Positions 55,499 through 63,945 of a stretch of DNA of 64,000 bases are shown here, piece after piece. The first letter of the stretch is position 1. Each line of letters starts with the position of its first letter. Where the stretch lies: the NCBI GenBank assembly GCA_964630905.1, contig CAZVWR010000012.1, forward strand, positions 13,343-77,342, given 5' to 3'. The DNA is from JAGOEX01 sp964630905. Lineage in GTDB: Bacteria; UBP6; UBA1177. The notes beneath the pieces were generated by a model, which was not told the origin of the DNA, did no database searches, and worked only from the letters and a program-made list of their open reading frames with translations. The translations under genes were made by a program, and so were the position numbers.

Positions 55499-56268
55499 TC
55501 AAAACCTCCTCTAACCGAAGAAAGCGAAAATATAAACAACCCAAGCCCCGATCCCGGGCTATTTGTTCTTTTAATGAACGGACAGCGCAACCGGGCCTTA
55601 GCTCTTTCAAAATTGAATGAGCTGGAGATCTTATTTCTGAAAATGAGCTCTCTGCTACTGACAATCTCAAGTTCAAACTTTTCTGTGCCGTGCATTTTCC
55701 AGTTTGAAACGATCTCGTCAATTACAGGGTTCATAATATCAGCATCCGGAATAGTGTCAATTCTATGTCTGCCACTATTTATAATTTTGATCTCAATACC
55801 GGCTTTCCGGCACATTCCTTCAATAGTCAGAATGAAGTTTTCAAAATCATAACGGTTGTCACTCCATGTTTTTGTATTCTGAAGAAGATGTCCGATTATG
55901 TTTATCTGCCTGCCGAATTTTATTCCCTGACTCACCCGGTCTGTGATCATACTTTCTTCAAGATATTCAAAATGTTCAAAAGGACTGAAGACATTGACAA
56001 TATCATGACCGATCCTGCTTATGAACAGATCACCGGGCGACATAAGAATAAACTTCTCCTGATCCTCCAGATTGATAGCTTCGTCACTTATTACAGTAGA
56101 TCCGTTGAACCTGAACTTTGAAAAAAAGTCCCGTTTGTTTTTGACAAAAAGAAGGTCTATCTCTCTAAGTAATTCATTTGTTATTTCAGAAATATCTACT
56201 ATGCCGTCAGCAAGATGTTCAAATCCGCTCCCGGCAACGGCGGCACTTTTAAACCATTTTTTATTCAT
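55447..56268 (-). CDS. Histidine-kinase-like ATPase-domain protein without a clear phospho-acceptor His
   Basis: 273 residues. The C-terminal half shows an N-box-like NPVIDEIVSNWKMHG and a G2 box SPGSGLGLFI, i.e. a GHKL ATPase fold. No H box (HExxxP) is visible, and the N-terminal half is unrecognised. It may be an unorthodox kinase, a kinase-like regulator or degenerate. Its 3' end runs 52 bases into the outer-membrane gene and its 5' end overlaps the transglutaminase gene by eight bases. Confidence 0.6.
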   Translation of the reverse strand: MNKKWFKSAAVAGSGFEHLADGIVDISEITNELLREIDLLFVKNKRDFFSKFRFNGSTVISDEAINLEDQEKFILMSPGDLFISRIGHDIVNVFSPFEHFEYLEESMITDRVSQGIKFGRQINIIGHLLQNTKTWSDNRYDFENFILTIEGMCRKAGIEIKIINSGRHRIDTIPDADIMNPVIDEIVSNWKMHGTEKFELEIVSSRELIFRNKISSSFNFERAKARLRCPFIKRTNSPGSGLGLFIFSLSSVRGGFDWDISVQENCFYLSLVF

Positions 56269-57655
56269 TTACAAACCCTGTCACTGAAATTTCAAGTGAA
56301 CCGAGGAATTTTAATACAGCGAGTGAAACCTGCTCTCTGGAACTGCTGTCGCTTCCTCCGTAAATAAGCATGATCCTTGCGGCGTCTGCTCTTTGTGCTC
56401 CGAAAGTAGCGTCAACTGTCATCCATCCATTATCGCCATATACTTCATTCCAATTGTGGAACATAAATCCCCCTTTATCGTCAAGAACAACACCATAGGC
56501 CATTTTAACAGGTATTCCGATCGATTTAAGCAGTGCCGAAAAGAGAGTTGCGTGTTCTGTGCAGTCTCCGGATCTTTTTTCAAGCACTTCGCCTGCGGAA
56601 AGATTGCCGTGTCTGTAGTTCTTATTTTTAATATGTCTGAAAACAAAATTGACCATTCTTTTTATCATTTCATTCTTGTCGGGGGCTCCCTTGATCACCT
56701 TTTTTGCTGTAGCAATTATCTGCGGGTTGTTACTGTCTTCAAAAATGTTTCCCTGTGTATCCTGCGGAACTGGAAGAGTCGGGCAGAACTTTGAATTGTT
56801 GTCAACTGTGAGTGTTCCGTTGTCTCCTTGTTTCTGAAAACAGGTTTCAGGTATTTCCAAAATATTATTCCCCGAAACAGAGAAGTTCATTTTCGTCGCA
56901 GATCTTGGATTTTTGACAGAGATACCTTTGTTGGGAATAGAAGTGTTCACAAGAATATCTGCATTCCCTGATAATACGGGCGTTTGATCCATTCCCTTTT
57001 GTGATGGGAACATATATCCGTCAAGTTTATATGAGATAAGCCCGTTTTGAAGGTCTGACCGCACAACAAGATCCTTATCAAGAAAGAAACTGAGAGGCAC
57101 GCCATCATAATTAACCGTTACTTTCAGCAGTCCTGAAGGTTCTTTTACAGCGGAATATGAAATGTTTTTCAAAGTGAGAGATTCTTCGGAAATGATCTTT
57201 GTGCCGCCCCCTTTTAAAAAATCATTTTCAGAGAATTTTTTGAATATCATACTGAAAAAAGTTGCATTCTGAGGAACAGTAAATGATACCGGTTCCCTGT
57301 TACCGTTCTTTTCTATTTCGCCACTGAAAAAGCCGTTCACATTTGCAGCTTTTGAATTCATTTTTGAAGACATTTCACTACTTTCAGATTCAACCGAAAC
57401 AGGGGAAAGATCTTTGCAGTTGACCTTTACGACAGATCTTGTTTCCATGCTGACAGAGTATGCGCCTCTCGTTATCCCCATTTTTGATGAAGATTCAAGA
57501 GTAAGAATGCAGTTTCCTGAAGCATCTTTCTGCTCACTCCATTTTTCGATATTCTTACCGATCTCATTTCCCATCATCGAGATGGTGTAAGTTCTTTCCA
57601 AAGATAAAATATTAAAAGAAACAAGAAGTAAAATCGCTGTAACTGCCGACCGCAT
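56261..57655 (-). CDS. Secreted transglutaminase-like (cysteine protease fold) protein
   Basis: 464 residues from ATG 57655, which has GGAG at proper spacing and yields a signal peptide (SAVTAILLLVSFNILS). Transglutaminase-core motifs near the C-terminus are complete: Cys in GDCTEHATLFS, His in MFHNWNEVY and Asp in VDATFG. The larger N-terminal part (about 30-300) resembles DUF3108-like beta-rich domains. Reaction and substrate unknown; many relatives are peptidases or amide hydrolases in the envelope. Confidence 0.85.
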   Translation of the reverse strand: MRSAVTAILLLVSFNILSLERTYTISMMGNEIGKNIEKWSEQKDASGNCILTLESSSKMGITRGAYSVSMETRSVVKVNCKDLSPVSVESESSEMSSKMNSKAANVNGFFSGEIEKNGNREPVSFTVPQNATFFSMIFKKFSENDFLKGGGTKIISEESLTLKNISYSAVKEPSGLLKVTVNYDGVPLSFFLDKDLVVRSDLQNGLISYKLDGYMFPSQKGMDQTPVLSGNADILVNTSIPNKGISVKNPRSATKMNFSVSGNNILEIPETCFQKQGDNGTLTVDNNSKFCPTLPVPQDTQGNIFEDSNNPQIIATAKKVIKGAPDKNEMIKRMVNFVFRHIKNKNYRHGNLSAGEVLEKRSGDCTEHATLFSALLKSIGIPVKMAYGVVLDDKGGFMFHNWNEVYGDNGWMTVDATFGAQRADAARIMLIYGGSDSSSREQVSLAVLKFLGSLEISVTGFVNE

Positions 57656-57709
57656 GGATCTCCGTTGCAAAAAGTTCATAATATTATGAGATAATTAAGC
57701 AGTAAAAGC

Positions 57710-57737
57710 AAAAAAAAACCGGGCGGAATCCGCCCGG
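57710..57737 (-). terminator. Rho-independent terminator after the large acidic lipoprotein gene
   Basis: CCGGGCGG (57719-57726), AAT, CCGCCCGG (57730-57737), followed on the minus strand by nine T (plus-strand A at 57710-57718). Strong G+C stem and T tract, 23 bases after the stop of the minus-strand gene. Confidence 0.92.
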
Positions 57738-57760
57738 CTTGAAATTTGAATCAATAAATA

Positions 57761-60139
57761 TTATTTGCAGGTACCGATGGGTTCAGAAGCCGGATCCTCA
57801 GGATTTCTCTTTGCATTTACGAAATCATAGTAAGCCTGCTCAGTCCAGATAGGAACAAGATGTGCGTCAGTGACATCATAGTTACATGTAAGATACCCAC
57901 TTGCATTTGTTTCTATTCCGTCTTCAGGCATAGCAACATCGCTCACTATTCCGTCTCCAGGGTATTTGGGATTTGTATCTGGACCGGGAAGAGTGCCGTC
58001 CCATTTTACAACTCCAATTACTTTCCACTCACCATACTTAATTTTGAAATTCTTTGTTGTGTCAGCATAATTATCAGCAGGACGGATATCTACTCCGCCT
58101 TTTACTCTTTTTTCTCTCGGAGCATCAACACCGTCAACAAGTATATCAACTCTTGCATCAACTTCGTAAGCAGAATCTTCACCAGAATAATCAGGAGAGC
58201 AGGTATTTCTTTTGTCTTCAAACTTGGGTGTACAGAATGAATATGCAACTACAATAAGATATTGATCATCCATAACCGCATCATCCGGAACACCGTCATC
58301 ATTTTTATCTTCAATGGGTCCAAGACCGATGGTTTCCGGAGTTTCAAAATTATTACCACCCCATGTGTTATCAAGGTCGAGTGATGCATGCCACTTAATT
58401 GTTTCTTCAAGATAGCCGCTATCAAGTCCCTGATCCGCAAAGTGGCAGTCATCGTGACGAAAATATTTTTGATCAGCAGGATCTTCAAGGTTGAACGGAT
58501 CTAGTCCTAAATCTTTCGGTTGCTGTTCAGTTCCAAGAACACCTTCAAGCGGAGTATAATTATAGGTTGGTGCTTCAAGACTGGTTTTCTTTATCATGTG
58601 AATGTCTACGTCAACTTTTGTTCCATCTTTTTTGCTATCCAGTTCTGTCTTTGTTCTATAACCCTGTTTCCAGGTAAGCTGAGCAACTACACGGGCCTGA
58701 GGAATGATCTTCGGAACGACAGTGATATCTGCGGTATCGCTCACAAGATCTGTCTCAAGGTCAACAGTTTCCGCCTGAATATTGACTTTGTAGTATTTTG
58801 TTTTGAATTTTTCACAATGTTTCTGGCGGCAGATGAGATAGTTAGAGAGTTTAAGGAAATAGAACTCATCTTTAACATCTTTCGGTTCTTCACCGCATTC
58901 GCTTTCACAGGTTGCATCATCTTTGTAACTTGGATTTTCTTCAGAATATCTTCTGGGAGTTATCATAAGTCCATAAAAATCAGCTCTTTCCGGATCATCT
59001 ATGTCAAGCATCCATTTTCCGGCTGTTTTTATCTGTGATTCAGGAATAAGCGGTGTAGGCGATTCTTTCATTTCCCATTTATATTTTATTGCGTATCTGC
59101 GGTTTGAACTCTTCTTGTCATAAAATTTCTTGTCGAGGCATTTTGAAGGGTCATCAGGGTCGGAAACACAGGTGTTTACAAGATTCATCTGCACTTTATC
59201 TTTAATGTTCCTGTAAGACATTTCTCCGCCGTTAGTGTATTCAAATATCACTTTTATAATGGGTTTTGGCGGTTTGTTAGGCTGACGGGTCACCTGAATT
59301 CTGTAACTTGTAGCGTTAGGTCCGCATGTTTCGGAAGTTCCCTTTGTCGGGTCGTTCGTGCAGATCTCGATCCAGAAATCTCCGTCAAGTTTGTATTTAA
59401 GATCGTCTTCGCCTGTGACAGGATTATATTCTTTTTCTGTCGGAGGATTTGACTTAAGTGCTTCCGCCGCAGATTTATTGTAGCTCAGGAGGATCTTGAA
59501 CTGTGGATTATACTTCTGTTCACTGAAACTTTTCTTACATGCTCTCTTTGTGATATCATTCTGATCAAGCGGACAGAGAGATCCGATGCGTGATCCGGCT
59601 TCAGCGTTTGTGTTGTCAAAAGTAAGAAGTTTGCCGTTCCAGCCGTCTGTTGCGACACCTGTATTTGACATGGACTGGATCTGAATCTCAAAAAGTTTTT
59701 TGTAATGAGCGTTGTCAAGATCGGCAATTCTGTGCCCTCTCGGGTCGATAAGATTGATCTGTCTTATGAGAAGTTCGCCTGTTTCACCGCGGTTATATAT
59801 CTCAAACTCTTCAGTGATGGTATCTGCAACAGGAGCTTTAAGAACCGGCATTACCGGATTTGCAGTGTCATCATCGCTTTCTTCTTCATCGGGAGTTTCA
59901 GCTTCGTCAGGGGTTTCAGCTTCATCAGGAGTTTCAGTTTCATCAGTGATCTCAGTGTCGTCAGGGGTTTCAGTGTCATCGGGCTGCTGAACATCTTTGC
60001 TGTCCCACGGGTAGTATGCAAAAACCTTTTTTGCGGGGTTTGATGCCACTTCCGGCTTTCCTTCAACATCGTAACTGTTGCAGGAAACGAAAGCTGAAAC
60101 AACCAGCAACAGCAATGTAACCATAAGTAATCTCTTCAT
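57761..60139 (-). CDS. Large acidic-stalk lipoprotein, unknown
   Basis: 792 residues. Lipobox VSAFVSC, a stalk of TPDETETPDE-type repeats (about 50-95), then about 690 residues of probably beta-rich extracellular domains with scattered Cys pairs and Asp-rich loops (DKNDDGVPDD). No recognisable enzyme motif. A strong promoter upstream and a strong terminator downstream make it a single-gene unit, so probably well expressed. AGGCTTGAGAA precedes the ATG with only a weak site. Confidence 0.8.
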   Translation of the reverse strand: MKRLLMVTLLLLVVSAFVSCNSYDVEGKPEVASNPAKKVFAYYPWDSKDVQQPDDTETPDDTEITDETETPDEAETPDEAETPDEEESDDDTANPVMPVLKAPVADTITEEFEIYNRGETGELLIRQINLIDPRGHRIADLDNAHYKKLFEIQIQSMSNTGVATDGWNGKLLTFDNTNAEAGSRIGSLCPLDQNDITKRACKKSFSEQKYNPQFKILLSYNKSAAEALKSNPPTEKEYNPVTGEDDLKYKLDGDFWIEICTNDPTKGTSETCGPNATSYRIQVTRQPNKPPKPIIKVIFEYTNGGEMSYRNIKDKVQMNLVNTCVSDPDDPSKCLDKKFYDKKSSNRRYAIKYKWEMKESPTPLIPESQIKTAGKWMLDIDDPERADFYGLMITPRRYSEENPSYKDDATCESECGEEPKDVKDEFYFLKLSNYLICRQKHCEKFKTKYYKVNIQAETVDLETDLVSDTADITVVPKIIPQARVVAQLTWKQGYRTKTELDSKKDGTKVDVDIHMIKKTSLEAPTYNYTPLEGVLGTEQQPKDLGLDPFNLEDPADQKYFRHDDCHFADQGLDSGYLEETIKWHASLDLDNTWGGNNFETPETIGLGPIEDKNDDGVPDDAVMDDQYLIVVAYSFCTPKFEDKRNTCSPDYSGEDSAYEVDARVDILVDGVDAPREKRVKGGVDIRPADNYADTTKNFKIKYGEWKVIGVVKWDGTLPGPDTNPKYPGDGIVSDVAMPEDGIETNASGYLTCNYDVTDAHLVPIWTEQAYYDFVNAKRNPEDPASEPIGTCK

Positions 60140-60194
60140 TTCTCAAGCCTCCAATAATATTATAAAGAGTAACACCTCATCAAAACTTCAGCGC

Positions 60195-60222
60195 ATTATA
60201 AAATGACATAGTCAAAAGTCAA
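60195..60222 (-). promoter_or_regulatory. Promoter of the large acidic lipoprotein gene
   Basis: On the minus strand TTGACT (60222-60217), 16-base spacer, TATAAT (60200-60195); 55 bases upstream of the start codon. Confidence 0.75.
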
Positions 60223-60350
60223 AAAAAAAGAGCGCTGTCGCATGTAACAAATGTTTAGTACGGATACAATGAAATTTTTACGAAAAATCTTCTTGTTTTT
60301 AAAATGATCCGTGATTAAACTGTTGCCGAAACTTATTGCCGGTGTGTGTT

Positions 60351-61328
60351 ATGGCTTTGTCTCAGAACGGATGGATAATATGTCTTGAACCTGAAAGGAA
60401 GGGTCTTCTTGCAGGAACCAAGATACATTTGACTCAGTGCATATCATGTGAAATTCAAGACTGTCCAATGAAGGGTTACATTTTTTCAGCTTATTTTCCT
60501 CAGTGGATCGGTCTTGATAACAGTCCGCTGAACGGTAAAATAATGGAGCTTAACAGAACTCTTGCCAGTAGAAAAAAGAGAGGTCATGAGTTTTACTGTC
60601 CCAAGAAGAAGACGGCATCTATAAGTTGCAATGCGAAAAGTGTTTTTTGCAGATACAATCTGATCTGCGGGAAATTTGATGAAGCAAGAGCAGAAACCGG
60701 TTTTATAAAATCCATAAGATGGAGGAGAGTTATGATTTATGTCGTAATGTACCTTGACGGCACTTCAGAGGTTGTCAACCGTAATGATTTTGCGGCAGTT
60801 GATATTGACAAGGTTGAAAGGGTCTATCCCGGCAGTTATGAGGTCAAGATAGTTTCCGAGCTTGTGCCGCTTGGCGAAGAAAAGGAAAAGCTTGACGAAA
60901 CGGTTGAATCTTTCAATCAGAAATACAAGGGTGCCGTTGTGACAGCAGACGGTCTTGTGAATTTCGATGAATGGTTCAGGAACGGTGCGAACGGAGACAC
61001 CGCTGTGATTCCTGAAAAGGTTCTTGTGCCGCAGAAAACTTACAAGGTTCAGAAAATAAAGGAATCTGTCGAAATATCTGACGGCAGAGGTGCCGCGAAG
61101 GTAGAGAAAATACCTGAGAAGGTTGAGAAAGTTGAGAAAGTTGAGAAAGTTCCTGTACAGAAAAAGGAAAAGACGGTGCAGAAACCTGTTGAGAAGGTTG
61201 ACTTGAAGAATAAAGGAAAGGAATCTGAAAAACAGGTTTCTCTTTTTGAGGCGCAGCAGCAGGTCGAAGCAGAAGCAAAAAAGAATAAATCTAAACAGAA
61301 AAAGGAAAAAATAGCTAAAAAGAAATGA
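60351..61328 (+). CDS. Unknown protein: Cys-rich N-terminal part fused to Lys-rich repeat tail, with a strong internal start
   Basis: 325 residues from ATG 60351 (a TTG at 60336 is the alternative; both have weak sites). Residues 1-127 hold Cys clusters (CISCEIQDC, then CPKKKTASISC, and CRYNLIC), possibly metal-binding. A second region from about 128 begins at an internal ATG (60732) preceded by GGAGGAG at 60721-60727. This start would give a separate 198-residue product ending in Lys/Glu/Val repeats (KVEKVEKVEK) and a Lys-rich tail. No family is recognised in either half. Confidence 0.6.
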   Translation: MALSQNGWIICLEPERKGLLAGTKIHLTQCISCEIQDCPMKGYIFSAYFPQWIGLDNSPLNGKIMELNRTLASRKKRGHEFYCPKKKTASISCNAKSVFCRYNLICGKFDEARAETGFIKSIRWRRVMIYVVMYLDGTSEVVNRNDFAAVDIDKVERVYPGSYEVKIVSELVPLGEEKEKLDETVESFNQKYKGAVVTADGLVNFDEWFRNGANGDTAVIPEKVLVPQKTYKVQKIKESVEISDGRGAAKVEKIPEKVEKVEKVEKVPVQKKEKTVQKPVEKVDLKNKGKESEKQVSLFEAQQQVEAEAKKNKSKQKKEKIAKKK

Positions 61329-61361
61329 TCTGGTACAATTCTCAAATGTCGGGAGGATCAA

Positions 61362-61553
61362 ATGAAATATAGAATAACTGAAGGGCTTTGTATTAACTGC
61401 GGAGCATGTGCTGCAGAGTGTCCCTGTGAGGCGATAATACAGAACGAAAAAGAGTACAGGATCATGGATCAGATATGTAACGGATGCGGTCAGTGCGTTG
61501 ATGTCTGTCCGGTAGAATGCATCGAAAAAATTGATGAGCAGGGGGCAAAATGA
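61362..61553 (+). CDS. 2[4Fe-4S] ferredoxin
   Basis: 63 residues. Two complete CxxCxxCxxxCP sites (CINCGACAAECP and CNGCGQCVDVCP), so it carries two 4Fe-4S clusters and moves low-potential electrons in the cytoplasm. This is the clostridial/short-chain type with an extra loop between clusters (CEAIIQNEKEYRIMDQIC). GGGAGG precedes the ATG. The stop overlaps the next start by ATGA. Confidence 0.95.
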   Translation: MKYRITEGLCINCGACAAECPCEAIIQNEKEYRIMDQICNGCGQCVDVCPVECIEKIDEQGAK

Positions 61554-62014
61554 TCAGGAATATTGCTATCTCAGTGATTTTTTTAATCATTACAGTAGGT
61601 TGCGAAAACTCTGTCAACTCTATGAAAAAAAATACCGATGACGGAACGGATGATGAAAAAGTTCTTGACGATGAAGTGAGCGATCAGGGAGTCACTGATG
61701 AAGGGGGAATCGATCCGGATGAGGGTGAAGAAACCCCGGATGAAAAAGTGGATGAGAACGAAACACAGGATGTGGATTTTATCTGGGACAATTGCAGTAA
61801 TAACTGGGATTGTGAAAGTGATGAAATGTGTGTTAAAGAGATTGGCAGATGCAGTGATTCATGGGGAAAATGCGAAAAAACACCAGCGGATTGTGACGCA
61901 GTTGATGAACCTGTCTGCGGGTGTGATGGAATATCATATGCAAATAAATGTATGGCCATGCAGAATGTTCAGAACATTAAATATAACGGGGTGTGTGAAA
62001 CCGGGCTGAAATGA
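61550..62014 (+). CDS. Acidic-stalk lipoprotein with a Kazal-type inhibitor domain
   Basis: 154 residues: lipobox IITVGC, an Asp/Glu/Thr stalk (about 22-78), and a C-terminal domain with a Cys-rich knot followed by a Kazal motif. That motif is DCDAVDEPVCGCDGISYANKC continuing to the last Cys in YNGVC. Kazal domains inhibit serine proteases, so it may protect the cell surface from its own or other proteases such as the subtilase in this window (inference). Overlaps ferredoxin and rimI by ATGA. Confidence 0.85.
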   Translation: MIRNIAISVIFLIITVGCENSVNSMKKNTDDGTDDEKVLDDEVSDQGVTDEGGIDPDEGEETPDEKVDENETQDVDFIWDNCSNNWDCESDEMCVKEIGRCSDSWGKCEKTPADCDAVDEPVCGCDGISYANKCMAMQNVQNIKYNGVCETGLK

Positions 62015-62466
62015 TCCTTCCAAAAGAACATATAGTAGGTCTAAAAGAGTCAATTATATCAATAGGATGCCAATATTTTGGAAATGATACAGCATCTTTC
62101 CTTAACAGTTGCATTTCTGATATTGATCCGAAGTACATCATATTCTGTCATTTGGAAAACGGCGTGCCGGAAGGGTTTATCATCCTTTCAAAAGTGCTTG
62201 ATGAAGCAGAGATAATTCAGGTCGCTGTAAGAAAAGATATTACAGGAAAGGGGATAGGGACGCAACTGGTTCAAGAAGTTGTTAAATACTGTAAATTGAA
62301 CGGTGTCAGGAAAATATTTCTTGAAGTAAGAGTTTCAAACACTTCAGCAGAAAAGATCTATCTGAAGAACGGTTTTGAAAAAGTTGGCATAAGAAGATCA
62401 TATTACAGCGATCCTGTTGAGGATGCTCTTATAATGTCAAGATCGTGCTGCGGAGCTTGTCAATGA
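62011..62466 (+). CDS. rimI: GNAT acetyltransferase, RimI-like (ribosomal protein S18 N-acetyltransferase)
   Basis: 151 residues. Acetyl-CoA loop VRKDITGKGIGTQLVQE (R/QxxGxG/A), then LEVRVSNTSAEKIYLKNGFEKVGIRRSYYSDPVEDALIMS, which matches the RimI end. RimI acetylates the N-terminal Ala of ribosomal protein S18. The tail ends CCGACQ, an unusual Cys cluster. Starts by ATGA overlap with the Kazal gene and overlaps the lipase start by ATGA. Confidence 0.8.
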   Translation: MILPKEHIVGLKESIISIGCQYFGNDTASFLNSCISDIDPKYIIFCHLENGVPEGFIILSKVLDEAEIIQVAVRKDITGKGIGTQLVQEVVKYCKLNGVRKIFLEVRVSNTSAEKIYLKNGFEKVGIRRSYYSDPVEDALIMSRSCCGACQ

Positions 62467-63731
62467 AAAGACAATTAATTATTGCGGCTTTGATTTTGTC
62501 AATAATATCATCTTGTTATAGCAAGAATGGCGGTGGGTTGAGGAAGAGCGTAAAAACATGGACACTTCATGCGGAATCAAATGCCATGTTCTGCGGAGAT
62601 ATTTCTTCAGGAAGTGAATTAAAAGGTGATGTTTATGTAGTTGCCGTAAAAGAACCCGATGCCCCCAATCTGCCAAGAACCGTACTTAACTATAAGAAGT
62701 TGGAAAAAGGGACTTTTTTTGGTTTTCTTGTTCCCGTCGGAAGTGTTTCTGTATTTGCATTTGAGGATAAAAACGGAAATAAAAAACATGATGAAGGTGA
62801 ACTTTCCGGAACATACAGGGGCGGAGAACCGGTTTTCCTTGATAACGGCAGGATGCTTTTCAGGGTTGATATAAAACTCATCAGTGATGATAACATTCCG
62901 GAAAAGTTCAGGAAAATGAGCATAGTAAACGATGTGAAAAGTGATTACATCGTTAAAAAGCCGATCTCCGGCACAGTTGTGAAAATGGATCATTATTACT
63001 TCGATCCGGGGTTTGGAGCGCTCGGTATGTGGAGACCTCTTGAGCTCGCATCTTTGCAGGGACCGTCAGTTTTCATGCTGAAAGAATTTGATCCTGATAA
63101 AATTCCGATTCTTTTTGTTCACGGAATATCGGGAACCCCTTTTGACTGGAAATTCATATCTGAAAATATCGACACGGAAAAATATCTCCCTATGGTTTTC
63201 CAGTATCCGAGCGGATTCCGGCTTGACGGTGTTGTTGCGGCACTTGATTATGACATATCAATTATTGCTGAAAAATACGGAATTAAGGGGCTGATAGTTG
63301 TCGCCCACAGCATGGGAGGACTTGTTTCAAGAACTTTCATTCAGCGGTATCACAATCAGAAAGGCAGTTCGCTTGTGAAGAAATTTATTTCGATCAGCTC
63401 TCCCTACGGTGGTCACGACCTTGCCGCATATGGAGTCAGAAAAGAGACAAAATCCTTTGTTCCTGTGTGGATAGATATGGTTCCGGGAGCCGATTTTCAA
63501 AAAAGAATGTTTGAAACACCTTTGAATGTCCCTTTTTATCTTTTTTACGGAAATAAACCCAAAGACGGGCAGAAGAACAGTGACAGCGACGGAACAGTCA
63601 GCGTAAAAAGCATGCTCGATGAGAATGTTACAAAAGATGCCGTTGAAATATTTCAGTTTCACGAAGATCACACCTCGATCCTTAATTCAGAGGAAGTATT
63701 TAAAAAACTTATTGAAGTCATTGAGAATTGA
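62463..63731 (+). CDS. Lipoprotein alpha/beta hydrolase (lipase/esterase-like)
   Basis: 422 residues from ATG 62463 (GGAG at 62452-62455). Lipobox SIISSC, an N-terminal beta-rich part (about 20-180), then a hydrolase domain with the oxyanion-type FVHGISGTPFDW, nucleophile Ser in VVAHSMGGLV, Asp in DSDGTVS, and His in HEDHTSI. This resembles PGAP1-like/triacylglycerol lipase folds. Substrate not known. Last gene of the ferredoxin-Kazal-rimI-lipase chain; no terminator seen. Confidence 0.88.
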   Translation: MKRQLIIAALILSIISSCYSKNGGGLRKSVKTWTLHAESNAMFCGDISSGSELKGDVYVVAVKEPDAPNLPRTVLNYKKLEKGTFFGFLVPVGSVSVFAFEDKNGNKKHDEGELSGTYRGGEPVFLDNGRMLFRVDIKLISDDNIPEKFRKMSIVNDVKSDYIVKKPISGTVVKMDHYYFDPGFGALGMWRPLELASLQGPSVFMLKEFDPDKIPILFVHGISGTPFDWKFISENIDTEKYLPMVFQYPSGFRLDGVVAALDYDISIIAEKYGIKGLIVVAHSMGGLVSRTFIQRYHNQKGSSLVKKFISISSPYGGHDLAAYGVRKETKSFVPVWIDMVPGADFQKRMFETPLNVPFYLFYGNKPKDGQKNSDSDGTVSVKSMLDENVTKDAVEIFQFHEDHTSILNSEEVFKKLIEVIEN

Positions 63732-63773
63732 ATTTTCTGAAGGTCAACTCCCGAAAAACTTCTTAGAGAATTA

Positions 63774-63802
63774 TTGACATCCTTAAAACAATTTAATACA
63801 AC
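63774..63802 (+). promoter_or_regulatory. Promoter upstream of the Cys-rich small ORF and lipoprotein
   Basis: TTGACA (63774-63779), 17-base spacer, TACAAC (63797-63802). The -35 is a perfect match to the consensus. Confidence 0.6.
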
Positions 63803-63830
63803 TCGAGCGGAACTTTGGTGAAAAAAATAA

Positions 63831-63929
63831 ATGGATAAAAAATCTCACAAAACTTGTTTTTCCTGTTTTAACGGGATAATTTTTCAAGATATTGATGAAC
63901 AGTTGATCAAATGTTCAAGTAAGTGTTAG
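63831..63929 (+). CDS. Possible 32-residue Cys-rich small protein
   Basis: ATG to TAG frame of 32 codons beginning about 28 bases downstream of the -10 above. The product has four Cys as CFSC and CSSKC around an acidic/hydrophobic centre (NGIIFQDIDEQLIK), compatible with a small zinc ribbon or disulphide peptide. GGTG ten bases before the ATG is a weak site. No homologue is recalled. It may be leader RNA rather than a gene. Confidence 0.35.
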   Translation: MDKKSHKTCFSCFNGIIFQDIDEQLIKCSSKC

Positions 63930-63945
63930 CGCTATTTGAGGTTTT

